A stretch of 64,000 nt of DNA from Saprospiraceae bacterium (GCA_016716335.1 JADJWN010000002.1:62001-126000); one strand, 5' to 3'; positions 45,449 to 55,394 are shown, counted from the stretch's first letter. Notes: generated by a model from the sequence alone, not told the origin. Program-made: numbers and translations.

Positions 45449-48400
45449 TCATCCTCCTCCTTTTTTCTTGAAAGGGTTGAAATCCTTCAGTTTGTTTTTG
45501 ATATTATCCACTTCCTGCCCGGCTTTTTCACCCAGCACATCTTTGGCTTTTTGTCCGAGGCTGTCCTTCAGTACATTTTTGGCGAGACTGTCTATCTGTT
45601 GGTTTACGACCTCAGTGGCTCTGGAAGTGACGTTTTCTATGGCTTTTTCAGTGGCTTCCTCTGCCTTGGATCTGGCTTTTTCTACTTCAGATTCCACTCT
45701 TTTGGTAATAGTATCCCGGAGTTTTTCCTCTCTGGCTTTCAATTCTGAAGTGATTTCCTCCTTTACATCTTCCAATTTGTCTTTTACGGCTTCAGAGGCG
45801 GTCTGAGTCAGACTTTTTCCTGAAGCTGACATTGGGGTAATAGTAAGCAAAGGATTATTGAGCATACCTTTCAGATTCACATTGACGCGAATATGGGAGC
45901 CTTGATTGATATCTATCCCTCTTTTGGAGGCTTCTTTTTCGAGGAATGCAAGACCTGCATCTGCCCTGGACAGCACATTACTCTTTTGCAGCATTTCGCG
46001 GGGTATGTCCAGCAGGATATTGTAATCCATCTCCTTTCCGATGCCATGTCTGCCCTGGAGTACCATTTCAATATCACCGATCTTTCTGGTAAAAGGCTTG
46101 ACTTCAAGAAAACCGTTTTGGATCTCAAACCAGTTCCTTGTGTTATTCATATCAATCTCCTTGAGCTGGTTGAGTCCTAATTTATCGGAAAGATTTTGCA
46201 GTGGTTTAAGATTTTTTATGGTGCCATTAAGCGTCTCGATGAATCCTGAGGCATTCAGCGTGGTGATATCCGGCAGCATATTGGCCCCGATTCTGCCCTG
46301 CAAAATTAGGGTAGTATTAAAGACCCCGTCAATAAACCGGGCCACGGGAGCCAGAGAAGCAAAGGTCTGCATGTGGGTAAAAGCCTCTGCATATTTGAGC
46401 TTGCTTACATCCATTTTGAAAGCAAATCCCGGATTGTTCAGGTCTTCTGTATTATATACTCCTTCCATGCCTATTTTGCCGCCAAATACATCGGTCGAGA
46501 CATCCCGCATGGCGACCTGGCAATTTTTGATTTCCAGCATACCCCTGAATTTTTTCAGGGTGAGATTGGTGTACAGCAGTTCATCTATGGAGGCATGGGC
46601 TTCAAGCTGTATATTGGCAGGTACCGGGATGATTCCTTCCTGCTTTTGTCCGCCGGTAGATGTGCTGTTGGTCATAAAGCGGTTGAGATTGAATTTTTTT
46701 GATGAAAAATTGATCTCACCCGTGAGCATTTCGCCCTTCATAAAATAGTTGTATGCATTAGTCAAGGCTCCCGTGATGCGAAAGTCACTATCCTCCAGGC
46801 TACCTGACAGATTTTTTACCTCCATGTGATTGGCTGCGAGACTTCCGTCAATGTCCAATCCCCGGATATCCATATCTTTAAACCTGACAGTTCCTGCCCT
46901 GGCTTTCAGGAATACCGCAGCTTTCTCCAGCAATTCATTGTCGGGATTGGAGGGCAGGTCCATAGGGTTGCCGTTATGACTTACCGCCTTGTCTCCAAGC
47001 CATTCATTGAGATCCAATACAGATGCCACGGCATTAACCCGTGTGGTTGTAGCTTTTTCAGTAGAAAACACGGCCAGTGGATTGCTGAGGCTGGCATCAA
47101 TATTCAGATCTGACCTGCCGGCTTTCATATCCTGAATCATAAAATGCAGCAATTTGGGTGAAGCCTCTGCTTTAGCCACGGGAATGGTGATCTCCGGATT
47201 ACCATCGAATCTGAACCTCAATCCCGTTGCAGTACCTCTTCCTGAAAAGTTGATTGCCTCATAATTTTCATTGTTGATATCATTCATGGCAGCATCAAAA
47301 CTCAGGTTAAGATCTACTTTTCCCTCGAGTTGAGCTCCGGCAGGCAAAGGCAGTGCATTTTTGAAGTTGGCCAGATTTACGTCAGCGTGGACTTTTCCGC
47401 TTGCTTTACCGTTACCGGCAGCATTGGTCACCGATATGTTTCCATCCACAAAGTCTTTTCCGATTTTCATACTGAAAACAGGAATTAGGATGGCCAGATC
47501 TTTATAATCACTTCTTTCGGCCTTACACTGTATATCTGCATTGACAGCTGATATTGTTTCGTTGAAGCCCGGGTATTGCAGGAAGCCATTGTTGATTTTT
47601 ACCTTAATATCAAAGCCCGGGAGAGATGCCGGCTTCTCTGCATATTTACCTCGTATAAAACCATTTACGGAAGCCTGACCTTCAGTCTTCACATTTTTGA
47701 AGTCTTTGGAATATACCGCAGGAAGTATGGAAATAAAATTTCGGAAAGATTCATTAGGAGTGCTGAAGGTGAAATCAATGTCTATATCACGATCGTTGAG
47801 TTGGGTATAGCCATCAAGTTTGAGGTCCAGTTCATTAAGTTTGATTTCATTTTTGAGGAGCGTATAGCGGTTTCGGGTCAGATCTGCATCAATATCTGCT
47901 TTGGCAGTCACTGCCACTTTGTTCAGATATCCGGTGCCACCGAAGATAAAATCCAATGATCCGGCGGTAGTCAGGGTCTGAAGTTTGAAGATATCCCGGG
48001 TAAAATCCCCTTTGCCTGAGTGATTGAGCTCTTTTAGTTGAATGGTCATGTCTTTTGCCCTGTCTCTGTAGCTGAGGGTGCCGTCATTAATCTGATATCC
48101 TTCCAGTACCAGTTTGAATTGAGTGGAAGCAGTGGTATCTGAGGAAGGCCTGGCAATCATATAATTGGCAAGGCTGTCATTCAGCACGAGTATGTTGACA
48201 ACCGGCTTTTGCAGTCCGATATACTTGAGTGATGGCGTAATGTTTTTTCCCACAACTGACCAGAAGGAAAAGTCCAGATCCAGTCTGTCAGTCTTCAGGA
48301 GTTGCAGGGACTCAAAGGTATCTACACCTGTGATGCTGAGGTCATGGACGGAGATATTGATGTCAGGAAAAGATTTCCAGACGGAAAGATCAATTTTTTC

Positions 48401-48553
48401 AAAAGCCACCTCTGCCTCCAGATTATCATTAATGGCATTCTTTACGGCCTCAATGATTTTATCTTTAAATACAAAGGGAAAGATAATGAGTGCCAAAAGC
48501 AGGGCCAGGAATGTAAATCCGGTGATTTTTAGGATCAGTTTGAGTTTTTGCAT
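45449..48553 (-). CDS. AsmA-like protein, 1034 aa
   Basis: A large envelope protein of the AsmA/TamB-like superfamily, thought to bridge inner and outer membranes and move phospholipids or aid outer-membrane assembly. One N-terminal helix (about 5-27, ILKITGFTFLALLLALIIFPF) is followed by the AsmA N-terminal motif (VAFEKIDLSVWKSFPDINISVHDLSI) and repeated beta-groove segments. AsmA-like C-terminal sequence follows (LNASGFIETLNGTIKNLKPL, GDIEMVLQGRHGIGKEMDYN). The last ~120 residues are a highly charged, Lys/Glu-rich helical tail ending NPFKKKGGG, which is unusual for the family. The start is ATG 48553; a TTG six codons upstream is not needed. It is a single gene. Confidence 0.87.
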   Translation of the reverse strand: MQKLKLILKITGFTFLALLLALIIFPFVFKDKIIEAVKNAINDNLEAEVAFEKIDLSVWKSFPDINISVHDLSITGVDTFESLQLLKTDRLDLDFSFWSVVGKNITPSLKYIGLQKPVVNILVLNDSLANYMIARPSSDTTASTQFKLVLEGYQINDGTLSYRDRAKDMTIQLKELNHSGKGDFTRDIFKLQTLTTAGSLDFIFGGTGYLNKVAVTAKADIDADLTRNRYTLLKNEIKLNELDLKLDGYTQLNDRDIDIDFTFSTPNESFRNFISILPAVYSKDFKNVKTEGQASVNGFIRGKYAEKPASLPGFDIKVKINNGFLQYPGFNETISAVNADIQCKAERSDYKDLAILIPVFSMKIGKDFVDGNISVTNAAGNGKASGKVHADVNLANFKNALPLPAGAQLEGKVDLNLSFDAAMNDINNENYEAINFSGRGTATGLRFRFDGNPEITIPVAKAEASPKLLHFMIQDMKAGRSDLNIDASLSNPLAVFSTEKATTTRVNAVASVLDLNEWLGDKAVSHNGNPMDLPSNPDNELLEKAAVFLKARAGTVRFKDMDIRGLDIDGSLAANHMEVKNLSGSLEDSDFRITGALTNAYNYFMKGEMLTGEINFSSKKFNLNRFMTNSTSTGGQKQEGIIPVPANIQLEAHASIDELLYTNLTLKKFRGMLEIKNCQVAMRDVSTDVFGGKIGMEGVYNTEDLNNPGFAFKMDVSKLKYAEAFTHMQTFASLAPVARFIDGVFNTTLILQGRIGANMLPDITTLNASGFIETLNGTIKNLKPLQNLSDKLGLNQLKEIDMNNTRNWFEIQNGFLEVKPFTRKIGDIEMVLQGRHGIGKEMDYNILLDIPREMLQKSNVLSRADAGLAFLEKEASKRGIDINQGSHIRVNVNLKGMLNNPLLTITPMSASGKSLTQTASEAVKDKLEDVKEEITSELKAREEKLRDTITKRVESEVEKARSKAEEATEKAIENVTSRATEVVNQQIDSLAKNVLKDSLGQKAKDVLGEKAGQEVDNIKNKLKDFNPFKKKGGG

Positions 48554-48972
48554 ATTCGTTCGGTTTTTCAACTATTATCTTAACAATTATATAAACGTAA
48601 GGTAAATGACTTAAGTGTTAATATGAAGCTAATATCCGGACTGAATAGAATTAAAAGATAAACGGGGAAAAAGGTTACAGTGGAGGAGTCCGGCATAAAA
48701 TTCTTTCATTGGACGAGCAGGAGATTTATAATCCGGTTTCGGGATCGGTGGCGAATGCAGAGGTGTGAAGAAAGAGGCCGGAGACAATCCCTGAGAGAAG
48801 TGAGTGTGGGTAGAAAAGAGGACTGGAATGCTTTGAGAAAAAATATAAATTAAGATTATTTATAATACATAAATCACTCAAAATATGACAAAATGACATC
48901 ATATTAAAAGTTATCAACATATGTAAAAGCGAATAAGCATTACATTAAATTGATTTTTAATATGTTATGAAG

Positions 48973-48993
48973 TTTTCCACATTGTGTGGATAA
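48973..48993. promoter_or_regulatory. Inverted pair of DnaA boxes
   Basis: TTTTCCACA (48973-48981) and TGTGGATAA (48985-48993; reverse complement TTATCCACA, the perfect E. coli DnaA box) face each other across 3 bases, inside AT-rich DNA. They lie about 270 bp upstream of nrdB. Confidence 0.5.
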
Positions 48994-49170
48994 CTTTGCG
49001 GGATTTTTCACTTGCCAAGCGAAAGAAACTGTATTAATTTGCGCTCATATTCAGAGAAACCGACATATATCCAATCTGAGTACAAGATCAACCGATTTGA
49101 AGTTTGTTTATTGTTTTTCACAAAGCAATACATAAGAAAAAAAAATATATATTTATTTTTTTAATATCTT

Positions 49171-49202
49171 TTTGTCGCTGTTGAAAACATATAGTAAATT
49201 TG
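49171..49202 (+). promoter_or_regulatory. Promoter of nrdB-nrdA
   Basis: TTTG (49171-49174), a 20-base spacer and TAAATTTG (49195-49202) form a full -33/-7 match. The leader is about 50 nt. Confidence 0.65.
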
Positions 49203-49257
49203 TCTCATATCAAGAGTGTTAACGAAATATTAAGGCATTATAAAAATTTTACCCCTG

Positions 49258-50235
49258 ATGAGTACGAACATAGAGCCCCTGTTAGTAGAAAACCCCAACC
49301 GATTTGTATTATTCCCCATAGAGCATGATGATATATGGAGTTTTTACAAAAAATCGGAAGCCAGTTTCTGGACAGCCGAGGAGATAGACCTGCAGCAGGA
49401 TATCAGCGACTGGGAACACAGGCTCAACGATGATGAAAGACACTTTATTAAGCATGTTTTGGCCTTTTTTGCAGCAAGTGACGGGATCGTCAATGAAAAT
49501 CTTGCCGAAAACATGGTCAGAGAGGTGCAATACACGGAGGCCAAGTTTTTTTATGGCTTTCAGATCATGATGGAAAATATACATTCAGAAACCTATTCCC
49601 TGTTGATTGATACCTACATCAAGGATCCAAAGGAGAAAGATTATCTGCTCAAGGCGATTGAACATATAGCCTGTGTAAAGAAAAAAGCCGACTGGGCTCT
49701 CAGATGGATTAAAGATGGCAATTTTCAGGAAAGACTGATAGCCTTTGCAGCTGTGGAAGGAATTTTCTTTTCAGGTTCCTTCTGCTCCATATTCTGGCTC
49801 AAAAAGAGAGGATTGATGCCGGGGCTTACATTCTCCAATGAGCTCATATCCAGAGATGAGGGAATGCATTGTGATTTTGCCTGTCTGCTTTATACCAAAC
49901 ATATAGTAAACAAACTACCCAAAGAAACAGTGACCAAAATCATTGCAGATGCAGTGGAAATAGAGAAGGAATTCGTCACGGATGCCCTTCCTGTCAACCT
50001 CATCGGAATGAATGCAGACCTGATGTGTCAGTACATCGAGTTTGTATCCGACAGATTACTGGTATCTCTGGGCTGTGATAAGATCTACAAAGTAGAGAAT
50101 CCGTTCCCCTGGATGGATATGATTTCTCTTCAGGGTAAAACCAACTTCTTTGAGAAAAGAGTAGGTGACTACCAGAAGGCTGGTGTAATGGCCGAAAAAG
50201 AGAAGCAGGTCTTTACGCTTGAGGAAGACTTCTGA
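49258..50235 (+). CDS. nrdB: Ribonucleotide reductase class Ia beta subunit (R2)
   Basis: It carries the diiron-tyrosyl radical cofactor that starts each turnover of NrdA. It shows SEASFWTAEEIDLQQD, VNENLAENMVREVQYTEAKFF (diiron ligands), QIMMENIHSETYSLLIDTYI with the likely radical Tyr 113, and RDEGMHCDFAC. These are nearer to eukaryotic R2 than to E. coli NrdB. The C-terminal tail (VFTLEEDF) is the peptide that docks on the alpha subunit. The length is 325 aa. The gene order is beta then alpha, with 99 bases between. Confidence 0.97.
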   Translation: MSTNIEPLLVENPNRFVLFPIEHDDIWSFYKKSEASFWTAEEIDLQQDISDWEHRLNDDERHFIKHVLAFFAASDGIVNENLAENMVREVQYTEAKFFYGFQIMMENIHSETYSLLIDTYIKDPKEKDYLLKAIEHIACVKKKADWALRWIKDGNFQERLIAFAAVEGIFFSGSFCSIFWLKKRGLMPGLTFSNELISRDEGMHCDFACLLYTKHIVNKLPKETVTKIIADAVEIEKEFVTDALPVNLIGMNADLMCQYIEFVSDRLLVSLGCDKIYKVENPFPWMDMISLQGKTNFFEKRVGDYQKAGVMAEKEKQVFTLEEDF

Positions 50236-50334
50236 TTTTACAGCGGCCTTTCAGGCTACCCCAAAAATCAGTGAGTTTATTATTGTTTTCCCATCCTGAG
50301 AACTATTTTCTTTACTTAAAAACATTGAAAGAGT

Positions 50335-52716
50335 ATGCAAGTTATTAAAAGAAGCAACAAACGTGAACCCGTAAGTTTTGACAAAGTTACCGCCCGTATC
50401 AACAAGCTATGTTATGGCTTGAACATGCGGTATATTGACCCTATAGAAATATCCAAAAAAGTAATTCAGGGGCTTTATGACGGAGTAAAGACCACTGAAC
50501 TGGACAATCTGGCTGCTGAAACTGCCGCCACCATGGCTGCGAAACATCCGGATTATGCCATCCTTGCGGCGAGGATTGCTGTATCCAATCTTCATAAAAA
50601 TACAGACAAGTCTTTTTCAGCCACCATGGAGCGGCTGTATAATTATATTGACCCTAAAACCAACGAAAAAGCAGGTCTGATCAGTGATGAGACCATCGGG
50701 GTAATCAGAAAACATGCAGATACCCTCGACTCTGTAATAATTTACGACCGGGATTATGCCTTCGATTACTTCGGATTCAAGACTCTGGAAAAATCCTATC
50801 TGCTCCGCATGAACGGAGAAGTAGTGGAGAGACCGCAGCATCTCCTTATGAGAGCAGCCGTGGGCATTCATGGTGAGAATATCGAAGCTGCCATTGAGAC
50901 CTATCACCTCATGTCGGAGAAGTGGTTTATACATGCGACTCCTACTCTTTTCAATGCGGGTACACCCAAACCACAGTTGTCTTCATGCTTCCTGCTGAGT
51001 GCTACCGAAGATTCCATACCCGGTATCTTTGAGACGTTGAGCAGATGTGCCAAAATATCTCAATCTGCCGGTGGTATCGGCATATCCATACACAATATCA
51101 GAGCCAAAGGCAGCTATATCAAAGGTACAGGGGGTACTTCGAATGGTATCATTCCTATGCTCAAAGTATATAATGACACTGCAAGATATGTGGATCAGGG
51201 TGGAGGCAAAAGGAAAGGAGCTTTCGCCGTGTATTTAGAGCCCTGGCATGCAGATATTTTTGATTTCCTGGAGTTGAAGAAAAATCATGGTAAGGAAGAG
51301 TTAAGAGCAAGAGACCTTTTCTATGCTCTCTGGATTCCGGATCTCTTCATGCAGAGAGTGAAAGACAACGGGGACTGGTCACTGTTTTGTCCCAATGAAT
51401 CTCCGGGCCTTCATGACTGTTACGGAGCAGAATTTGAGACATTGTATCACAAATACGAGTCTGAGGGAAGAGCCCGAAAGACCATCAAGGCTCAGGAGCT
51501 TTGGTTTGCCATCCTCGAATCTCAGATAGAAACAGGTACACCCTACATACTCTATAAGGATGCCTGCAATATCAAGTCCAATCAAAAAAATCTGGGTACC
51601 ATCAAGTCCAGCAATCTGTGTACCGAGATCATAGAGTACACCTCTCCGGATGAAGTGGCGGTGTGTAATCTGGCCTCTATATCTCTGCCCAAATTTGTGA
51701 ACGAGGAAAAACGCACTTTTGACTTTGAAAAGCTACATGAAATCACACGGGTGGTCACCCGCAATCTCAACAGAATCATAGATATCAATTATTATCCGAT
51801 ACCGGAGGCCAAGAACAGCAATTTCAGACACCGGCCTATCGGCATAGGGGTACAGGGACTGGCAGATGCCTACATCATGATGCGTATGCCTTTTGACAGC
51901 GAAGAGGCCAGGCAACTCAACAGAGACATATTCGAAACGATATACCATGGTGCTTTGGTAGAATCCATGGAGCTTGCCAAAAAAGATGGGCCGTACAAAA
52001 CCTTCAAAGGCTCTCCGGCCAGCAAAGGCATACTCCAGTTTGACATGTGGAATGTCAATCCGGGCAACAGATACAACTGGGATGAACTCAAAAATGAAAT
52101 CAAAACCCATGGGCTCAGAAACAGCCTGCTGCTTGCACCTATGCCGACAGCATCCACCTCTCAGATATTGGGCAACAACGAGTGCTTCGAACCCTATACT
52201 TCCAATATCTATACCCGTAGAACACTCTCCGGCGAATACATCGTGGTCAATAAACATTTACTGAAGGATCTGACCAAACGGGGCCTCTGGAATGAAGAGC
52301 TCAAGCAGAAACTCATGGCAGCCAATGGCTCGGTACAGAACATCCCCGAAGTACCTGCTGACCTTAAGGCGCTATACAAAACTGTCTATGAAATCAGTCA
52401 GAAGACGATTATCGATCAGGCAGCAGACAGAGGAGCGTTTATATGTCAGAGCCAGAGTCTCAACCTGTTTGTAGAGAACCCCAACTTCGGCAAACTTACC
52501 AGTATGCACTTTTATGCATGGCAGAAAGGCCTGAAGACGGGTATGTACTACCTGAGAAGTAAGGCAGCAGTAGATCCTATCAAATTTACTCTGGATGCAC
52601 AGCACCAGCGTATAAAGGCTCATGAAGTGACAATTGATGGAAGAGCAGGAGGTGATGAATGTACCGGAGGTGCAGTATGTACTATGGAGGAAGGTTGCCT
52701 TATGTGCGGAAGCTGA
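50335..52716 (+). CDS. nrdA: Ribonucleotide reductase class Ia alpha subunit (R1)
   Basis: It reduces ribonucleoside diphosphates to deoxy forms, the rate-limiting step of dNTP supply. An ATP-cone (residues 1-90, VIKRSNKREPVSFDKVTARI) senses ATP/dATP. The barrel has LSSCFLLSA and the radical-site NLCTEI, with VAVCNLASISLP completing the redox Cys pair and PMPTASTSQILGNNECFEPY. The C-terminal CTMEEGCLMCGS provides the swinging CxxC for thioredoxin re-reduction. The length of 793 aa and sequence style match the eukaryotic-like subclass. A strong terminator follows. Confidence 0.98.
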   Translation: MQVIKRSNKREPVSFDKVTARINKLCYGLNMRYIDPIEISKKVIQGLYDGVKTTELDNLAAETAATMAAKHPDYAILAARIAVSNLHKNTDKSFSATMERLYNYIDPKTNEKAGLISDETIGVIRKHADTLDSVIIYDRDYAFDYFGFKTLEKSYLLRMNGEVVERPQHLLMRAAVGIHGENIEAAIETYHLMSEKWFIHATPTLFNAGTPKPQLSSCFLLSATEDSIPGIFETLSRCAKISQSAGGIGISIHNIRAKGSYIKGTGGTSNGIIPMLKVYNDTARYVDQGGGKRKGAFAVYLEPWHADIFDFLELKKNHGKEELRARDLFYALWIPDLFMQRVKDNGDWSLFCPNESPGLHDCYGAEFETLYHKYESEGRARKTIKAQELWFAILESQIETGTPYILYKDACNIKSNQKNLGTIKSSNLCTEIIEYTSPDEVAVCNLASISLPKFVNEEKRTFDFEKLHEITRVVTRNLNRIIDINYYPIPEAKNSNFRHRPIGIGVQGLADAYIMMRMPFDSEEARQLNRDIFETIYHGALVESMELAKKDGPYKTFKGSPASKGILQFDMWNVNPGNRYNWDELKNEIKTHGLRNSLLLAPMPTASTSQILGNNECFEPYTSNIYTRRTLSGEYIVVNKHLLKDLTKRGLWNEELKQKLMAANGSVQNIPEVPADLKALYKTVYEISQKTIIDQAADRGAFICQSQSLNLFVENPNFGKLTSMHFYAWQKGLKTGMYYLRSKAAVDPIKFTLDAQHQRIKAHEVTIDGRAGGDECTGGAVCTMEEGCLMCGS

Positions 52717-52746
52717 TCCTTGATATATCCGACATATCAATATACA

Positions 52747-52779
52747 AGGCCCGGGATTTGCGAAATTTCGGGCTTTTTT
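52747..52779 (+). terminator. Rho-independent terminator of nrdBA
   Basis: GCCCG…ATTT pairs with AAAT…CGGGC around GCG, followed by a T6 run. Confidence 0.88.
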
Positions 52780-52934
52780 AATTGGCACCAGGCTTAAAGC
52801 TGATAGTATCCTGTATATCCGGGTATTCCGGTTTTGATCAGAAAAAAAATCCGCAGAAATACCTTCTATGATACATTTAGCGTGGATGTTTTTAATCCAA
52901 AATTGCTCATCTTTGCGCACCAATTGAAAATCTG

Positions 52935-54920
52935 ATGGAAATGGATTTTGCTAAATATCAATATAGTCCCGAAGAAAAAATACTGTTATACAAGCAGCTG
53001 GTCAAGCCCAGATTGATAGAAGAGAAGATGCTCATACTGCTCCGACAGGGTAAGGTGAGCAAATGGTTTTCAGGTATAGGGCAGGAAGCGATTTCAGTGG
53101 GCTGTGCGGCAGCGCTGCATGAAGATGAGAAAATATTCACCATGCACAGAAATCTGGGGGTTTTTACTACCCGTAATATGCCTTTGTACCGGCTTTTCAG
53201 TCAATGGCAGGGGAAAGCCAACGGGTACACAAAGGGGAGAGACCGGTCCTTTCATTTCGGAGCTCCGGAGCACTCCATTGTAGGTATGATATCGCATCTG
53301 GGTCCTCAGCTGTCACTGGCCGCCGGGGTAGCTCTGGCCCACAAACTTTCAGGTGAGGGCAAAGTGTCACTGGCATTTACGGGTGAAGGGGGTACCAGTC
53401 AGGGGGAATTTCATGAAGCTCTCAATACGGCAGCTGTATGGAAACTGCCGGTGATATTTGTGATAGAAAACAATGGCTACGGCCTGTCCACACCGGTAAA
53501 CGAACAGTATGCCTGTAAGCAACTGGCAGACAGAGCTGCCGGATATGGTATGAAGTCAGTAGTGATTGATGGCAACAACATACTGGAGGTCTATGACACC
53601 ATCAGAAATATAGCCGGACAGATGAGAAACCAACCCGAGCCCTGGCTGGTAGAGGCGGTGACCTTCAGGATGAGGGGCCACGAGGAGGCATCGGGTACCA
53701 AGTATGTACCTAAGGAGTTGATGGATATGTGGGCACTCAAAGATCCGATAGAAAATTTTGAAAAGTACCTTTTACAGGAGGGTGTATTGACCACAGCACA
53801 GATAGAGGAGATCCAATCCGACATCAGGGCCGAAATTGACACACATTATGCAATGGCGGATGCAGAGCCGGCCATACAATCCTCCGAGGCAGAGGAGCTT
53901 GCGGATGTATATGCTCCGTATAAGCAGCAGGTGGTTGTAGCTGCACCTTCTCCTTCATCAGAAAAGAGATTTGTGGATGCGGTAAGTATGGCTCTTGACC
54001 AGGCAATGGCAAAACATCCCAATCTGGTGCTCATGGGTCAGGATATTGCAGAGTACGGAGGAGTTTTTAAGGTGACGCAGGGGCTTGTGGAAAAATACGG
54101 TAAGGATAGAGTACGAAATACTCCTCTCTGCGAAAGTGCCATCATAGGTATAGCTCTGGGTGCAAGTCTTAACGGATACAAGTCGATGGTGGAGATGCAG
54201 TTTGCTGATTTTGTCACCTGTGGTTTCAATCAGATTGTGAACAATCTGGCTAAGCTGCATTACAGATGGGGAGCCAATGCAGATGTGGTCATCAGGATGC
54301 CTTCGGGTGGGGGAGTGGCTGCCGGACCCTTTCATTCCCAGAGCAACGAGGCATGGTTTGCCCATACGCCCGGCTTGAAAGTTTTGTATCCGGCCACAGT
54401 ATATGATGCCAAAGGAATGCTGCTGGCGGCATTTGAAGATCCCAATCCTGTCATGTTTTTTGAACACAAGGCTTTGTACAGACAGCTGACAGACCACATC
54501 CCCGATGTGTATTACACTGTGGAAATCGGTAAGGCCAGCGTTGCCAGAAAAGGCACTGACTGTACAATCATCACTTATGGTATGGGGGTACACTGGGCAT
54601 TAAAACTCGCCTCAGAGGTAAACTATGAAATAGAAGTACTGGATCTCAGGACCTTACTGCCTCTGGACTATGAGGCTATCGGCCAATCAGTCAGGAAAAC
54701 CGGCCGGGTCTTGATTTTACATGAGGATACCCTCTTCGGCGGATTGGGTGGTGAAATATCGGCCTACATTTCAGAGCACCACTTTGAGCATCTCGATGCC
54801 CCCGTGATGCGGGCAGCTGGTCTGGATACACCGATACCATTCACAAAATCCCTGGAGGACCATATTTTCATGCCGGTACACAGAATTAAATCTCAGTTTG
54901 AAAAATTGATGGCCTATTGA
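52935..54920 (+). CDS. 2-oxoacid dehydrogenase E1 component, alpha and beta fused, 661 aa
   Basis: The thiamine-diphosphate enzyme that decarboxylates a 2-oxoacid and passes the acyl group to lipoyl-E2. The N-terminal alpha half (1-330) shows GIGQEAISVG, HRNLGVF, FTGEGGTSQGEFHEALNTA and IENNGYGLSTP (ThDP/Mg2+ motif), and RMRGHEEASGTKY. The C-terminal beta half (345-661) shows MGQDIAEYGGVFKVT, NTPLCESAIIGIALG, EMQFADFV and LHEDTLFGGLGGEISAYI. These features favour branched-chain 2-oxoacid dehydrogenase, but a pyruvate dehydrogenase role cannot be excluded. E2 and E3 genes are not adjacent. The fused form is common in Bacteroidota. Confidence 0.92.
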   Translation: MEMDFAKYQYSPEEKILLYKQLVKPRLIEEKMLILLRQGKVSKWFSGIGQEAISVGCAAALHEDEKIFTMHRNLGVFTTRNMPLYRLFSQWQGKANGYTKGRDRSFHFGAPEHSIVGMISHLGPQLSLAAGVALAHKLSGEGKVSLAFTGEGGTSQGEFHEALNTAAVWKLPVIFVIENNGYGLSTPVNEQYACKQLADRAAGYGMKSVVIDGNNILEVYDTIRNIAGQMRNQPEPWLVEAVTFRMRGHEEASGTKYVPKELMDMWALKDPIENFEKYLLQEGVLTTAQIEEIQSDIRAEIDTHYAMADAEPAIQSSEAEELADVYAPYKQQVVVAAPSPSSEKRFVDAVSMALDQAMAKHPNLVLMGQDIAEYGGVFKVTQGLVEKYGKDRVRNTPLCESAIIGIALGASLNGYKSMVEMQFADFVTCGFNQIVNNLAKLHYRWGANADVVIRMPSGGGVAAGPFHSQSNEAWFAHTPGLKVLYPATVYDAKGMLLAAFEDPNPVMFFEHKALYRQLTDHIPDVYYTVEIGKASVARKGTDCTIITYGMGVHWALKLASEVNYEIEVLDLRTLLPLDYEAIGQSVRKTGRVLILHEDTLFGGLGGEISAYISEHHFEHLDAPVMRAAGLDTPIPFTKSLEDHIFMPVHRIKSQFEKLMAY

Positions 54921-54948
54921 AAACATAAATTCTGAAGTTGTAAAATTT

Positions 54949-54956
54949 TATCTTTG
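54949..54956 (+). promoter_or_regulatory. Putative -7 element of the DUF5606 gene
   Basis: TATCTTTG, 17 bases before the ATG at 54973. The -33 element is unclear. Confidence 0.45.
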
Positions 54957-54972
54957 CACCTCAATTTAGCAT

Positions 54973-55386
54973 ATGAATCTCAAGAATATCATTGCAGTAA
55001 GCGGCATGGCCGGTCTCTATAAGATTGTGACGACTAAGAATAACGGTATTGTTGTAGCAGATATGGATACCGGTAAAACCACCTTCTGCTCAGTGCGCAA
55101 GCATCAGTTTACTCCAATGGAGACCGTAGCCATATACACCCATGATGATACCACGCCTATCGGGGATGTATTCAGAAGTATGCTGGAAAAATCCGCATCT
55201 ACCCCAGTGCCTTCTCCCAATGCCTCTCATGCAGAGCTTAAAAAATATTTTGAAATCATACTTCCTGATTATGACAGGGACCGGGTTTTTCATAGTGATA
55301 TGAAAAAAGTGATCAAATGGTACAACTTCCTGAATGACAGAGGCTATCTAACAGCCTCCGGGGAAGGTGGTGAGGAAGAAGAGTGA
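54973..55386 (+). CDS. DUF5606 family protein
   Basis: A 137-aa protein of a Bacteroidota-specific family with no known function. It begins MNLKNIIAVSGMAGLYKIV, a small beta domain, and ends with the helical LKKYFEIILPDYDRDRVFHSDMKKVIKWYNFL segment (quoted in part) and an acidic tail EGGEEEE. No signal peptide or membrane segment is seen. It has its own promoter element but follows the fused E1 gene by only 52 bases. Confidence 0.82.
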   Translation: MNLKNIIAVSGMAGLYKIVTTKNNGIVVADMDTGKTTFCSVRKHQFTPMETVAIYTHDDTTPIGDVFRSMLEKSASTPVPSPNASHAELKKYFEIILPDYDRDRVFHSDMKKVIKWYNFLNDRGYLTASGEGGEEEE

Positions 55387-55394
55387 TTTATTGC

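Larger units (their letters stand above)
48554..49257. other. Intergenic region, ~700 bp, control region of nrdBA
   Basis: AT-rich from 48840 onward. It contains an inverted DnaA-box pair (48973-48993), a further box-like TTTTTCACA (49114-49122), a TAACTTTG (48991-48998) overlapping the second box, and the nrdB promoter (49171-49202). No ORF was accepted. Confidence 0.55.

Noticed and set aside
48840..49122. Chromosomal origin of replication
   Set aside because: Only two to three DnaA boxes and no origin-linked genes such as dnaA, dnaN or gidA are nearby. The site fits nrd regulation equally well, so I report the boxes but do not call an origin.
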